A DNA stretch of 64,000 nucleotides from Streptomyces sp. CB01635 (GTDB taxonomy: Bacteria > Actinomycetota > Actinomycetes > Streptomycetales > Streptomycetaceae): positions 372,001 through 436,000 of the forward strand of contig NZ_NNBL01000002.1 in assembly GCF_002803065.1 (NCBI RefSeq). The letters run 5' to 3'. The notes under the pieces were generated by a model. It was not told the origin of the DNA. It saw only the letters and a program-made list of their open reading frames with translations, and ran no database searches. This document shows, one piece after another, positions 53,125-61,523 of the stretch (its first letter is position 1; each line of letters begins with the position of its first letter). Both the position numbers and the translations under genes were made by a program.

Positions 53125-54498
53125 ATGTCTGTCCCCACTGCTGCCGCCGACCAGTCGCTTTGTCGTGAAATTCCCGGTGCTCTGCCGGTTCTGGGCAGGG
53201 ATGTCACCGTTCCGCTCGTCACCGGGGGCGAGGTCAGCTACGCGGCCCTCGACTACGCGGCCAGCGCCCCGGCGCTCCAGCGGGTCTGGGACGACGTCGC
53301 GGCCTACGCGCCGTACTACGGCAGCGTGCACCGCGGCGCCGGGTACCTGTCGCAGCTGTCGACCGACCTCTTCGAGAACTCCCGCGTGACCGTCGCCGAG
53401 TTCCTCGGCTGCCGCGCGGACGACCAGGTGATCTTCACCCGGTCGACCACGGACTCGCTCAACCTGCTCGCCGCCGTGCTCCCCGCCGACTGCGAGGTCT
53501 TCGTCTTCGAGACCGAGCACCACGCCTCGCTCCTGCCCTGGCGCGACGCCCGGGTGACGTACCTGAACGCGCCGCGCACGCCCGGCGAGGCCGTCCGGAC
53601 CCTGGAGCGCGCCCTCGCCGGCCGCGACCCCTACGGCCCCGCCCTGGTGTGCGTCACGGGTGCCTCGAACGTCACCGGCGAGCTGTGGCCCGTCCGTGAG
53701 CTCGCCGCCGCCGCCCACGCGCACGGCGCCCGCATCGTCCTCGACGCCGCGCAGCTCGCCCCCCACCACCCCGTCGACATCCAGGACCTCGACGTCGACT
53801 GGGTCGCCTTCTCCGGGCACAAGCTGTACGCGCCCTTCGGCTCCGGCGTCCTCGCAGGCCGCGCCGACTGGCTCCAGGGCTCCGAGCCCTACCTCGCCGG
53901 CGGCGGCGCCTCCCGCAAGGTCGCGCGGCGCGCCGACGGCGGTGTGGACGTCGAGTGGCACGACAGCGCCGCCCGCCACGAGGCCGGTTCGCCGAACGTC
54001 ATCGGCGTCTACTCCATCGCCTCCGCCTGCAAGGCGCTCACCGAGGCGGGCTTCGACTCGCTCGTCGCCCGCGAGCAGTACCTGATCGGCAAGGTCCGCG
54101 ACGGTCTCGCCGCCGTGCCCGAGGTGAAGGTGCTCTCGCTGTTCGGCGACGACGCCCCGCGCGTCGGCGTCATCTCGTTCGTCGTCGACGGCTGGAACAG
54201 CTCGCACTTCGCGGCCGCGCTCTCCGCCGAGTACGGCATCGGCGTGCGCGACGGCCTCTTCTGCGCCCACCCTCTCGTGCGCACCCTGCTGGGCAGCGAC
54301 CCGCAGTCGCAGGGGGAGTGCGGGGCGCCCGAGGCCGCGCCCGGCGAGAAGTCCCTCAACGCGATCCGCGTCAGCTTCGGCGCCGGCACCCCGGACGAGC
54401 ACGTCGAGCGCTTCGTGCGCGCCGTCACCGAGCTGGTCCGCGACGGCGCTCGCTGGAACTACCGCACGGAGGACGGGCGTTGCGTCCCGGCGGTGTGA
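53125..54498 (+). CDS. Class V PLP-dependent enzyme (desulfurase/selenocysteine-lyase-like)
   Basis: 457 residues. PLP lysine K233 lies in SGHKLYAPFGSG; TEHHASLLPWR, VTGASNVTGE and LDAAQLAPHHPVD are class V motifs. A cysteine at 380 in RDGLFCAHPL sits where desulfurases have the active-site Cys. The riboswitch upstream ties it to sulfur or methionine metabolism. Whether it is a cysteine desulfurase, cystathionine-type or other lyase is not clear. The ATG at 53125 follows GGGAG. It ends before a shared hairpin. Confidence 0.9.
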   Translation: MSVPTAAADQSLCREIPGALPVLGRDVTVPLVTGGEVSYAALDYAASAPALQRVWDDVAAYAPYYGSVHRGAGYLSQLSTDLFENSRVTVAEFLGCRADDQVIFTRSTTDSLNLLAAVLPADCEVFVFETEHHASLLPWRDARVTYLNAPRTPGEAVRTLERALAGRDPYGPALVCVTGASNVTGELWPVRELAAAAHAHGARIVLDAAQLAPHHPVDIQDLDVDWVAFSGHKLYAPFGSGVLAGRADWLQGSEPYLAGGGASRKVARRADGGVDVEWHDSAARHEAGSPNVIGVYSIASACKALTEAGFDSLVAREQYLIGKVRDGLAAVPEVKVLSLFGDDAPRVGVISFVVDGWNSSHFAAALSAEYGIGVRDGLFCAHPLVRTLLGSDPQSQGECGAPEAAPGEKSLNAIRVSFGAGTPDEHVERFVRAVTELVRDGARWNYRTEDGRCVPAV

Positions 54499-54521
54499 TC
54501 CGCCGGCCTCACCGGACATGA

Positions 54522-54549
54522 CGAAGGCCGCCCCTCGGGGCGGCCTTCG
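54522..54549. terminator. Bidirectional terminator after class V enzyme
   Basis: 13-bp inverted repeat CGAAGGCCGCCCC/GGGGCGGCCTTCG with a very short loop. Confidence 0.75.
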
Positions 54550-54567
54550 GTCGTCAAGCGGGCTGGA

Positions 54568-54849
54568 TCAGGAGTCGAGTCCGATCGCGAACGCCGCCTC
54601 CAGGTCGTGCTGCGAGTACGTGCGGAACGCGACATGCGTGTCCGTCGCCTCCACTCCCGGGATCTTGCTGATCTTCCCGGGGATGACGTCCGCCAGGTCG
54701 TCGTGGCGCGCGACGCGCACCATGGCGATCAGGTCGTACGTACCGGTCACGGAGAAGACCTCGCTGACGCTGTCGAGGGCGGCGATCGACTCGGCGATCT
54801 CGGGGATCCGGTCCACGCTGGTCTTGATGAGCACGATCGCGGTGATCAC
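54568..54849 (-). CDS. Stand-alone RAM (Lrp/AsnC ligand-binding) domain protein
   Basis: 93 residues, only the ligand-binding half of an Lrp regulator; no DNA-binding HTH is present. MITAIVLIKTSVDRIPEIAES, SVTGTYDLIAMVRV and HVAFRTYSQHDL are the RAM features. It may bind amino acids and modulate a partner Lrp protein. The GTG at 54849 follows AGGGAGA. Monocistronic. Confidence 0.92.
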   Translation of the reverse strand: MITAIVLIKTSVDRIPEIAESIAALDSVSEVFSVTGTYDLIAMVRVARHDDLADVIPGKISKIPGVEATDTHVAFRTYSQHDLEAAFAIGLDS

Positions 54850-54889
54850 GGCTGGCTGTCTCCCTCGGTGGCCGTGGCTGGGGCTGCTT

Positions 54890-55645
54890 TCACTCTAGCC
54901 CGCCCGTCTCCCGCCCCCGCTCTTGCACAGAAGCGCTCTGCGCACCCCGCTTCCTTCCTCTGTAGCGCGCCCACGCGTAGAGGAACCCGACGGAGAACCC
55001 GACCAGGTGCGCCAGGTAGGCCACTCCCGGCCCCTGGCCGCTCTGCCGGGCCGCCGCCCACTGGAGTGCCACCCAGAACGGCAGCACCACCCACGCGGGA
55101 AACCGCAGCGGCAGGAAGAACAGGAACGGGAACAGGCTCGTCACGCGCGCCCGGGGGAAGAGATACAGGAACGCCCCGAGCACCGCGGAGATCGCCCCCG
55201 AGGCGCCCACCAGGGTCTGCTCCGAGCTCGCGTACGCAATGGCGTAGCCGAGCAGCGCCGCGCAGCCGGAGAGCACGTAGAAGAGCGCGAACTGGAGGTG
55301 GCCCATTCCTTCTTCGACCATCGCGCCGAAGACGTACAGGAAGAGCATGTTGCCCAGCAGGTGCAGATAGCTGCCGTGGACGAAGAGGGCCGTGACGGTG
55401 GTGAGTGCGGCGCGCGGGGAGCCGGTGAGCAGCTGGGCCGGGATCACGCCCCAGCGCTCGAAGTAGTCGCTCTGAGCCGCGAGCAGCCGGTCGCCCGTGC
55501 CGTAGACGGGGTTGAACCCGGACGCCGGGGACAGCACGAACACCACGCAGCACAGAGCGATCAGCCCGTACGTCACCGGTGCCGGGTGGTTCCTGACAGC
55601 CGATCTGACCGTCCTGCCCGCCGTCACACCCCGATTGTCGATCAT
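54890..55645 (-). CDS. Rhomboid-family intramembrane serine protease
   Basis: 251 residues with six or more helices. Catalytic Ser149 lies in LVGASGAISAVLG and His213 in AYLAHLVGFSVGFLYAW, so both rhomboid residues are present. HLLGNMLFLYVFGAMVE is the first conserved loop. The start is not backed by a ribosome site, but CATGAT lies 7 nt before the ATG, suggesting a leaderless mRNA with TGGGCA as -35. A second rhomboid-like gene at 19470 lacks this clear catalytic pair. Substrate unknown. Confidence 0.93.
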   Translation of the reverse strand: MIDNRGVTAGRTVRSAVRNHPAPVTYGLIALCCVVFVLSPASGFNPVYGTGDRLLAAQSDYFERWGVIPAQLLTGSPRAALTTVTALFVHGSYLHLLGNMLFLYVFGAMVEEGMGHLQFALFYVLSGCAALLGYAIAYASSEQTLVGASGAISAVLGAFLYLFPRARVTSLFPFLFFLPLRFPAWVVLPFWVALQWAAARQSGQGPGVAYLAHLVGFSVGFLYAWARYRGRKRGAQSASVQERGRETGGLE

Positions 55646-55801
55646 GCAACAGATCATGACGTAACGGTGCACACCTGCCCAGACGGCCTGCCGGGATTCC
55701 CTACTGTGGACGCCCGCGCGGGGGGTACCCGGCAGGCCGTAGGGTTACGGGCACCACGCACCACGGAAAACGTACGACCCCGAAAGAAGGCGACAGCCCC
55801 G

Positions 55802-56041
55802 ATGACGGTTCCCCTGCCGACCGCCGAGACCCGTTGGCGCTGCACTCTCTGCGGCAACCTCACGCGTTTCGACGTGACCCGATCGTCGAAGGTCGTCGAA
55901 TACGTGCACCTCGACCTCGCTGGTGACCCGAAGGTCGAGGAGCGCGAGGTCGTCAGTGAGACCATCGAGTCGGTCCGCTGCCGCTGGTGCAACGCGGTGG
56001 ATCAGGTCGAACTCGTGGACAGGCCGGGTGCCGGCTCCTGA
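55802..56041 (+). CDS. Zinc-ribbon protein of unknown function
   Basis: 79 residues with two Cys pairs, CTLCGN (residues 14-19) and CRWCNA (about 60-65), which together could bind one zinc ion. The rest is small and acidic. AAGAAGG upstream. It lies 43 bp before the NYN gene on the same strand, so they may be an operon. RNA or DNA binding is a guess. Confidence 0.88.
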   Translation: MTVPLPTAETRWRCTLCGNLTRFDVTRSSKVVEYVHLDLAGDPKVEEREVVSETIESVRCRWCNAVDQVELVDRPGAGS

Positions 56042-56084
56042 GAGGGAGCCGAACCCCCAGAAAATACGGACATTGGGGTGACGG

Positions 56085-57434
56085 ATGGTGGAGAGCGCAG
56101 GCGGAGAGGCCGGGGACGGCGCCGCTGAGGTGCTCGACCGGCCGTTGCCCGAAGGCGTGCGGCGCCGGGTCGTGCAGATCGTCTCGGACGGCTTCGGCGG
56201 GCTGACGGTCGCCGAACTGCCGCCCCAGTTGCGGCAGTATGCGCGCTTCACCCCGACCCGGCGTGCCAAGTTCGCCGGCAATGCGATGGCCGCCGCGCTC
56301 GAGGGCGACACCCTCTTCCGCCAGCGCATCGGCGAACGTCTCAGAGAAGCCCAGCCGGAGCTCGCCGGCGCCCTGGACTCCGGGGCGCCGCCGCCCGCCG
56401 CCGACCCCCTCGACGTGGCCGCCGCGGCCTATGTGCTGCGGCCCACCGGCTGGGTGAAGCTCGTCGCGGCCGCCGGCGAGGAGGCCGTGCGGGCCGACGC
56501 CGAGCGCGCCGACGAGGAGGCGCGGGCGGAGCTGGAGCGGCTGCGCGCCGAGGTCGGGGCCGCCCGCGACCAGACCAGGTCCGAGACCGAACGGCTGCGC
56601 ACGGAGCTGGAGTCGGCGAAGAAGGAGGCCGACTCCCTCCACCGCAAACTGCGCAGCGCGCTCAGTGACGTCAAGCGCGGCGAGGCGGCCGTGCGCAAGA
56701 TCCACGGCGAGACCGAGGCCGTACGGGCCGAGATGCAGGCACAGCTGTCCGCCGCCGACAGCGAGACGCGGCGGCTCAAGGCGCGGCTCGGCGAGACGGA
56801 GGCGGCGCTCGAGGCCTCCCGCAAGGCGGCGCGCGAGGGCCGCAGCGTCGAGGACATGCGCGTACGGCTGCTGCTCGACACCGTCCTGGAGTCCGCGCAG
56901 GGGCTGCGCCGCGAGCTGGCGCTGCCGCCCGTGTCCGTGCGCCCCGCCGAGACCGTGGACGCCGTGGAGCCCGGGCGGATGTCGCCCAAGGACATCGCGG
57001 CCCGCGCCCTGTCCGAGCACGACCCCGCCATCCTGGACCAGTTGCTCGCCCTGCCGCAGGCCCATCTCGTGGTCGACGGCTACAACGTCACCAAGACCGG
57101 CTATCCGACGATGCCGCTGGAGAAGCAGCGGCTGAGGCTGCTCGGCTCCCTCTCCCAGCTCGCCGCGCAGACCGGCGCCGAGGTCACCTGTGTCTTCGAC
57201 GGGGCCGAACTCGCCGCGCCCGTACTGCTCGCGCCGCCGCGCGGGGTGCGCGTGCTCTTCTCGAAGGCGGGTGTCACCGCCGACGAGCTGATCCGCCAGC
57301 TGGTGCGCGCCGAGCCCTCCGGACGGCCCGTGGTGGTCGTCTCCACGGACCGCGAGGTGGCCGACGGGGTCGCCAAGTCGGGTGCGCGTCCCGTCGCCTC
57401 CGTGATGCTTCTGAAGCGTCTCTCGCGCGGCTGA
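56085..57434 (+). CDS. NYN (YacP-like) domain protein with central coiled coil
   Basis: 449 residues. The N-terminal part (about 1-130) has no recognised domain; a long coiled coil (about 140-270, Glu/Arg/Ala heptads) follows. A NYN ribonuclease domain (about 320-449) shows LVVDGYNVTKTGYPTMPLEKQRLRLL (metal Asp), VTCVFDGAELAAP and VVVVSTDREVADGVAKSGARPVAS. YacP-like proteins cut RNA. The size and coiled coil suggest an oligomer. A zinc-ribbon gene precedes it. Confidence 0.92.
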   Translation: MVESAGGEAGDGAAEVLDRPLPEGVRRRVVQIVSDGFGGLTVAELPPQLRQYARFTPTRRAKFAGNAMAAALEGDTLFRQRIGERLREAQPELAGALDSGAPPPAADPLDVAAAAYVLRPTGWVKLVAAAGEEAVRADAERADEEARAELERLRAEVGAARDQTRSETERLRTELESAKKEADSLHRKLRSALSDVKRGEAAVRKIHGETEAVRAEMQAQLSAADSETRRLKARLGETEAALEASRKAAREGRSVEDMRVRLLLDTVLESAQGLRRELALPPVSVRPAETVDAVEPGRMSPKDIAARALSEHDPAILDQLLALPQAHLVVDGYNVTKTGYPTMPLEKQRLRLLGSLSQLAAQTGAEVTCVFDGAELAAPVLLAPPRGVRVLFSKAGVTADELIRQLVRAEPSGRPVVVVSTDREVADGVAKSGARPVASVMLLKRLSRG

Positions 57435-57750
57435 CCGACCGCCGCGCGGTTCCGCCCCTTCGCCACATAGGCAACGTAGGTCTCATACGTAACCTCTGGG
57501 CCTGATGCCCGAATTGGCGGAACGTTTACGCAACGTAGTGTCAAACGAGCATTACCGCACGTGAGTTGAGTGTAAAGAATGCGCTCGGTGACCGACTTTT
57601 TTCTCGTCAGGATTTGAACTGATCACAAGAAGGTCACTAAGGTCTGGCCTCGAACCTCCGCTCGGGTGATCGCTCATCGGGAGTGACGGCAGAGGGTCAC
57701 CGCCCACCGGCGTGTCGGTAGGCGGCTGGAGGAAGAAGGAGCTCGCCTTC
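57435..57750 (+). promoter_or_regulatory. Regulatory region before the first NlpC/P60 gene
   Basis: 316 bp without a gene. GGAAC (57519-57523) and GTC (57540-57542) 16 bp apart resemble an ECF-sigma promoter. A second possible promoter, TTGAAC with TAAGGT, is near 57610-57650. A GTGACC...GGTCAC inverted repeat surrounds it. GTAAC-type elements (57488, 57524) recall MtrA sites. All are tentative. Confidence 0.35.
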
Positions 57751-58782
57751 GTGGCGTCCCACCGTCGACCCAAGCAGCCGAGCCGCACCCGTGTGACCGT
57801 GCTCACCGCAACCGCCGCCGCAGCCGTGGCCCTCACGTCGCAGGCCGCGCAGGCCGCGCCGAAGCCGAGCAAGAGTGAGGTCAAGGCCAAGGTCGACAAG
57901 CTCTACGAAGAGGCGGAGAAGGCCACCGACAAGTACAACGGGGCCAAGGAGAAGCAGAAGAAGCTCGAGAAGGAGATCGGCGACCTCCAGGACAAGGTCG
58001 CCCGCGGCCAGGAGGATCTCAACGAGATGCGCACCGGCCTCGGTTCGATGGCCAGCGCCCAGTACCGCTCCGGCGGTATCGACCCCTCCGTCCAGCTCTT
58101 CCTCTCCGCCGACCCGGACGACTTCCTGGACAAGGCCTCCACGCTCGACCAGCTCACCGGTCAGCAGGTCGAGGGCCTGAAGAAGATCCAGGAGAAGCAG
58201 CGTTCGCTGGCGCAGGAGCGCCAGGAAGCCGCCGACAAGCTCAAGGACCTCGCCGACACCCGCACGGAACTCGGCAAGAAGAAGCAGCAGGTCCAGAGCA
58301 AGCTCAGCGCCGCGCAGAAGCTCCTCAACACCCTCACCGCCGCCGAGCGGCAGAAGATGGCCGCCGACGACGCCCGCGCGAGCCGCTCCGCCGGCGCCCG
58401 CGTCGACCTCGGCAACGAGGTCCCGGCCTCCAAGCGCGGCGCCGCCGCCCTGAGCGCCGCCGCGACCCAGCTCGGCAAGCCGTACGTCTCCGGCGGCACG
58501 GGCCCCAACTCCTACGACTGCTCCGGGCTCACCCAGTGGTCGTACGGACAGGCCGGTGTGGGCATAACCCGGACCACGTACACGCAGCAGAACGACGGCA
58601 CGAAGATCGGCATGAGCCAGCTCAAGCCGGGCGACCTGGTCTTCTTCAACAACCTCGCGCATGTGGGCCTGTACGCCGGCAACGGCCAGGTGCTGCACGC
58701 CCCGCACCCCGGTGCCGTCGTCCGCTACGAGTCGATGAGCACCGTCGGTTCCTTCCAGTTCGGCGTCCGCCTCTCCGGCTGA
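57751..58782 (+). CDS. NlpC/P60 endopeptidase with N-terminal coiled coil
   Basis: 343 residues from a GTG with AAGGAG nine bases upstream. A signal sequence (1-38, ending QAAQAAPK) is followed by a long helical coiled coil (about 40-210, Lys/Glu-rich) and an NlpC/P60 domain with Cys257 (SYDCSGLTQWSY), His304 (AHVGLYAG) and His316. It cleaves the peptidoglycan stem peptide between D-Glu and the diamino acid. Its sister gene follows at 59207. Confidence 0.95.
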   Translation: MASHRRPKQPSRTRVTVLTATAAAAVALTSQAAQAAPKPSKSEVKAKVDKLYEEAEKATDKYNGAKEKQKKLEKEIGDLQDKVARGQEDLNEMRTGLGSMASAQYRSGGIDPSVQLFLSADPDDFLDKASTLDQLTGQQVEGLKKIQEKQRSLAQERQEAADKLKDLADTRTELGKKKQQVQSKLSAAQKLLNTLTAAERQKMAADDARASRSAGARVDLGNEVPASKRGAAALSAAATQLGKPYVSGGTGPNSYDCSGLTQWSYGQAGVGITRTTYTQQNDGTKIGMSQLKPGDLVFFNNLAHVGLYAGNGQVLHAPHPGAVVRYESMSTVGSFQFGVRLSG

Positions 58783-58863
58783 GGACCCGGCCCGGATCCA
58801 CCGGGCGAGTGTCACGCGAATACGCGCCCGTTCGGGCGAATATCGGCAGCTCCCACTGACTTT

Positions 58864-58899
58864 GCGCCCCGGCGTCGACCTGCATCGATGCCGGGGCGC
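58864..58899 (+). terminator. Terminator of the first NlpC/P60 gene
   Basis: GCGCCCCGGC/GCCGGGGCGC 10-bp stem extended by TCGA/TCGA pairs; 82 bp after the stop. Confidence 0.7.
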
Positions 58900-59206
58900 C
58901 GGCATTTCCGGGCATCGCCGTCCATTGCGCTGCGTGATAGCTTCCGCGCTGTCCGTCAGCGAGAGCTGGCGTATCTACCGCCGGACGGGCGGGAAGTGAC
59001 GCCTGTGGAGGCTCCCGGAAGACCGGAACCCAGATTTCGGCAGGGGCCTGTGAAGCAGGAACCCGCCGGAAGCGGGCCCGCGACGTGGGCTCGCAGGCCG
59101 GAGCCGGGCCTGTGCCGGGCGGACGTCAATGTCGCCCCGCATTCCGGAGCCCGGCCGCCCCCTGGGGTGGTGGGGGCGGGGGGACGGGAAAGGAGAGCGG
59201 CAACCC
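58900..59206 (+). promoter_or_regulatory. Long leader of the second NlpC/P60 gene
   Basis: About 300 bp without a gene, rich in GGAACCC, GTGAAGCAGGAACCC (around 59040-59075) and GCAGGCCGG elements. A few of these resemble the ydaO-yuaA (c-di-AMP) riboswitch family seen before cell-wall hydrolase genes in Streptomyces, but the conserved CAGCTAACC core is missing. Treat as an unassigned structured leader. Confidence 0.3.
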
Positions 59207-60250
59207 GTGGGGTCCCATCGCCGTCCCGCACAGTCCGGCCTCGACCGGAGCGCGCGCGGCTCCACTGTGTACGTCCTGTCGGCCGTGGCGGCCACCGCCG
59301 CCGCCGGGCTCACCGCCGCCCCCGCGGGCGCCGCGCCACAGGACCGCCCGTCCGGCACCCGGGCCGAGGTCGACCGCCTCCTCGAACAGGCCGAGCAGGC
59401 CACCGAGGCGTTCAACAAGGCCGACGAGCGCGCCGACAAGCTCCGCGACGAACTGGGGGACCTTCAGGACAGCGTCGCCCGCGGGCAGGAGCGCATCAAC
59501 ACCATGCGCGGCGCCCTCGGTTCGCTCGCAGGCGCCCAGTACCGCTCGGGCGGCATCGACCCCGCCCTCGCCCTGATCCTGTCGTCGGACCCCGACGGCT
59601 ATCTCGACAAGGCGTCCGTCCTCAACCGCGTCACCGCCCGCCAGGCCGGCGAACTCACCGAACTGCAGCGGGCGCAGCGCGACCTGTCCCAGGAACGCGC
59701 CGAGGCCACCCGCAAGCTCGTCGACCTGGAGCGCTCCCGCAAGGCCGTCGCCCGGCACAAGCGGACCGTCGAGGACAAGCTCGCCAAGGCCCGCCGCCTG
59801 CTCGACTCCCTGCCCGCCGCGCAGCGTGAGGCCTACGAGCGCGCCTCGCGCGGTGGCGAACGCGACGGTGTCCCCGACCTGTCGGGCGCAGGCGTCCCGT
59901 CGTCCGGCCGGGCCGCCGCGGCGGTCGCCGCCGCGATGTCCGCGGTCGGCAAGCCGTACGTGTGGGGCGCCAACGGGCCCACCGGGTTCGACTGTTCGGG
60001 CCTGATGCAGTGGTCGTACGCGCGCGCGGGTGTCGGCCTGCCGCGCACCTCGCAGGCCCAGCGGTACGCGGGACGGCAGGTCCCCCTCTCCGAGGCGCGG
60101 CCGGGCGACCTCGTCGCCTACCGCTCGGACGCCAGCCACATCGGGATGTATGTGGGCAACGGCCAGGTCATCCACGCCCCCTATCCCGGCGCGCCCGTGC
60201 GCTACGACCCGGTGGGCATGATGCCCGTGTCGTCCGTGACGCGGGTCTGA
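59207..60250 (+). CDS. NlpC/P60 endopeptidase, paralogue of the preceding gene
   Basis: 347 residues from a GTG with AAAGGAG upstream. The plan is the same as the gene before it: signal sequence, coiled coil, then NlpC/P60 with Cys263 (GFDCSGLMQWSY), His311 (SHIGMYVG) and His323. The shared SHRRPxQ start and AQYRSGGIDP segments show a tandem duplication. Its leader is long and structured. Confidence 0.95.
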   Translation: MGSHRRPAQSGLDRSARGSTVYVLSAVAATAAAGLTAAPAGAAPQDRPSGTRAEVDRLLEQAEQATEAFNKADERADKLRDELGDLQDSVARGQERINTMRGALGSLAGAQYRSGGIDPALALILSSDPDGYLDKASVLNRVTARQAGELTELQRAQRDLSQERAEATRKLVDLERSRKAVARHKRTVEDKLAKARRLLDSLPAAQREAYERASRGGERDGVPDLSGAGVPSSGRAAAAVAAAMSAVGKPYVWGANGPTGFDCSGLMQWSYARAGVGLPRTSQAQRYAGRQVPLSEARPGDLVAYRSDASHIGMYVGNGQVIHAPYPGAPVRYDPVGMMPVSSVTRV

Positions 60251-60301
60251 GCGGTCGCGGCCGGTGGGGCCCGGCGCGGGAGGCGCCGTACGATCGGGAG
60301 G

Positions 60302-61510
60302 ATGTCTGGTCGTGGGCGTGGTGCGGGTGGAGCGGGGGCGTGCGTCGCCCTGCTGTCTGTGGCCGCCCTGCTCGCCGGGCTCGTCGGCTGCGGCGGGGGC
60401 GCGGCGCAGGACACGGTCCGGGGCGATGTGCAGCACACCCTCGACCGCAGGGCCGATGCCGTCCTCGTCCGGGATCCGGCCGCGTACCGGGCCACCGGCA
60501 GCGCGGACGCCGCGGTTCTGACGAACCTCGCCGACGTCCCGTTGTCCTCCTGGACGTACCGGCTCACCCGCCTGGACCGCTCGGGCAGCCACGCCACCGC
60601 AGGCGCGGAGCTGCGCTACCGGATCGAGGGCTACGACAGCGCCCCCGTCGTCTCCGCGCGCTCCCTCGAGCTCGAACTGCGCGAGGGACGCTGGTACGTG
60701 ACCTCCGACCGGCCCGCCCCGAAGGCCGGCGAGCAGCTCTGGGAACAGGGCAGGGTCGTCGTCGAGAAGGGCGCGCACAGTCTCGTCCTCGGCGTCGGCA
60801 GGTCCCACGGCGCGCTGCGCGACTACGCGGACCTCGCCGACGAGGCCGTGCCCGCCGTGAGCGACGCCTGGGGGACCGGCTGGGCCCAGCGGGTCGTCGT
60901 CCTCGTCCCGAAGTCCCTGGACGGCATGGGCGCGCTGCTCGGGACCCCCGCCGCCGGGTACCGGGGGATCGCCGCGGTGACGACCGGCGAGGCGGGTGCG
61001 CGGGGGCGGACGCCGGCCGACCGGATCATCGTGAACCCCGACGCTTACGGCGTGCTCGGCTCCTTCGGCAAGCAGGTCGTCCTCACGCACGAGACGACCC
61101 ATGTCGCCAGCCGCGCGGCGACGTCGGGGGCCACTCCACTGTGGCTGTCCGAGGGGTACGCGGACTGGGTCGGCTACCGCGGCACCGGGCGCTCCGCGGG
61201 GCAGGCCGCGCCGGAACTGCAGCGCGCGGTGCGGCTCGGCCGGCTGCCGGCCGCGCTCCCCACCGACCCCGACTTCGAGTTCACCGGCGACGCGGGGCGG
61301 CTCGCGCAGGCGTACGAGGGCGGGTGGCTGGCCTGCCGGATGATCGCCGACCGCTGGGGCGAGGCGAAGCTGAACGACTTCTATCGCGCGGTGGGGAAGC
61401 ACAAGCGGCGGACCGGGGCGGTCGAGGAGGCGATGGCGAGCGTGCTCGGGACGACGGAGGAGAAGTTCACGGCGGAGTGGCGGGACTATCTGAGCGCACA
61501 GCTGGGCTGA
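60302..61510 (+). CDS. Lipoprotein metallopeptidase (HExxH, peptidase-MA-like)
   Basis: 402 residues. LVGC at Cys30 is a lipobox. The zinc motif HETTH (His263, Glu264, His267) and third ligand region WLSEGYADWVGY with Glu284 place it among gluzincins of the MA clan. The N-terminal half (about 35-160) is a separate beta-rich domain. TACGAT ends seven nt before the ATG (leaderless), and GGGAGG is immediately adjacent. Likely acts outside the membrane on envelope proteins. Convergent with a glycosyltransferase gene. Confidence 0.88.
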   Translation: MSGRGRGAGGAGACVALLSVAALLAGLVGCGGGAAQDTVRGDVQHTLDRRADAVLVRDPAAYRATGSADAAVLTNLADVPLSSWTYRLTRLDRSGSHATAGAELRYRIEGYDSAPVVSARSLELELREGRWYVTSDRPAPKAGEQLWEQGRVVVEKGAHSLVLGVGRSHGALRDYADLADEAVPAVSDAWGTGWAQRVVVLVPKSLDGMGALLGTPAAGYRGIAAVTTGEAGARGRTPADRIIVNPDAYGVLGSFGKQVVLTHETTHVASRAATSGATPLWLSEGYADWVGYRGTGRSAGQAAPELQRAVRLGRLPAALPTDPDFEFTGDAGRLAQAYEGGWLACRMIADRWGEAKLNDFYRAVGKHKRRTGAVEEAMASVLGTTEEKFTAEWRDYLSAQLG

Positions 61511-61523
61511 CCGACGAGCGGAC

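Noticed and set aside
57600..57750. Possible c-di-AMP riboswitch before the first NlpC/P60 gene
   Set aside because: Only the tail GTCGGTAGGCGG looks like the family; the GGGGACCCA and CAGCTAACC elements are absent.
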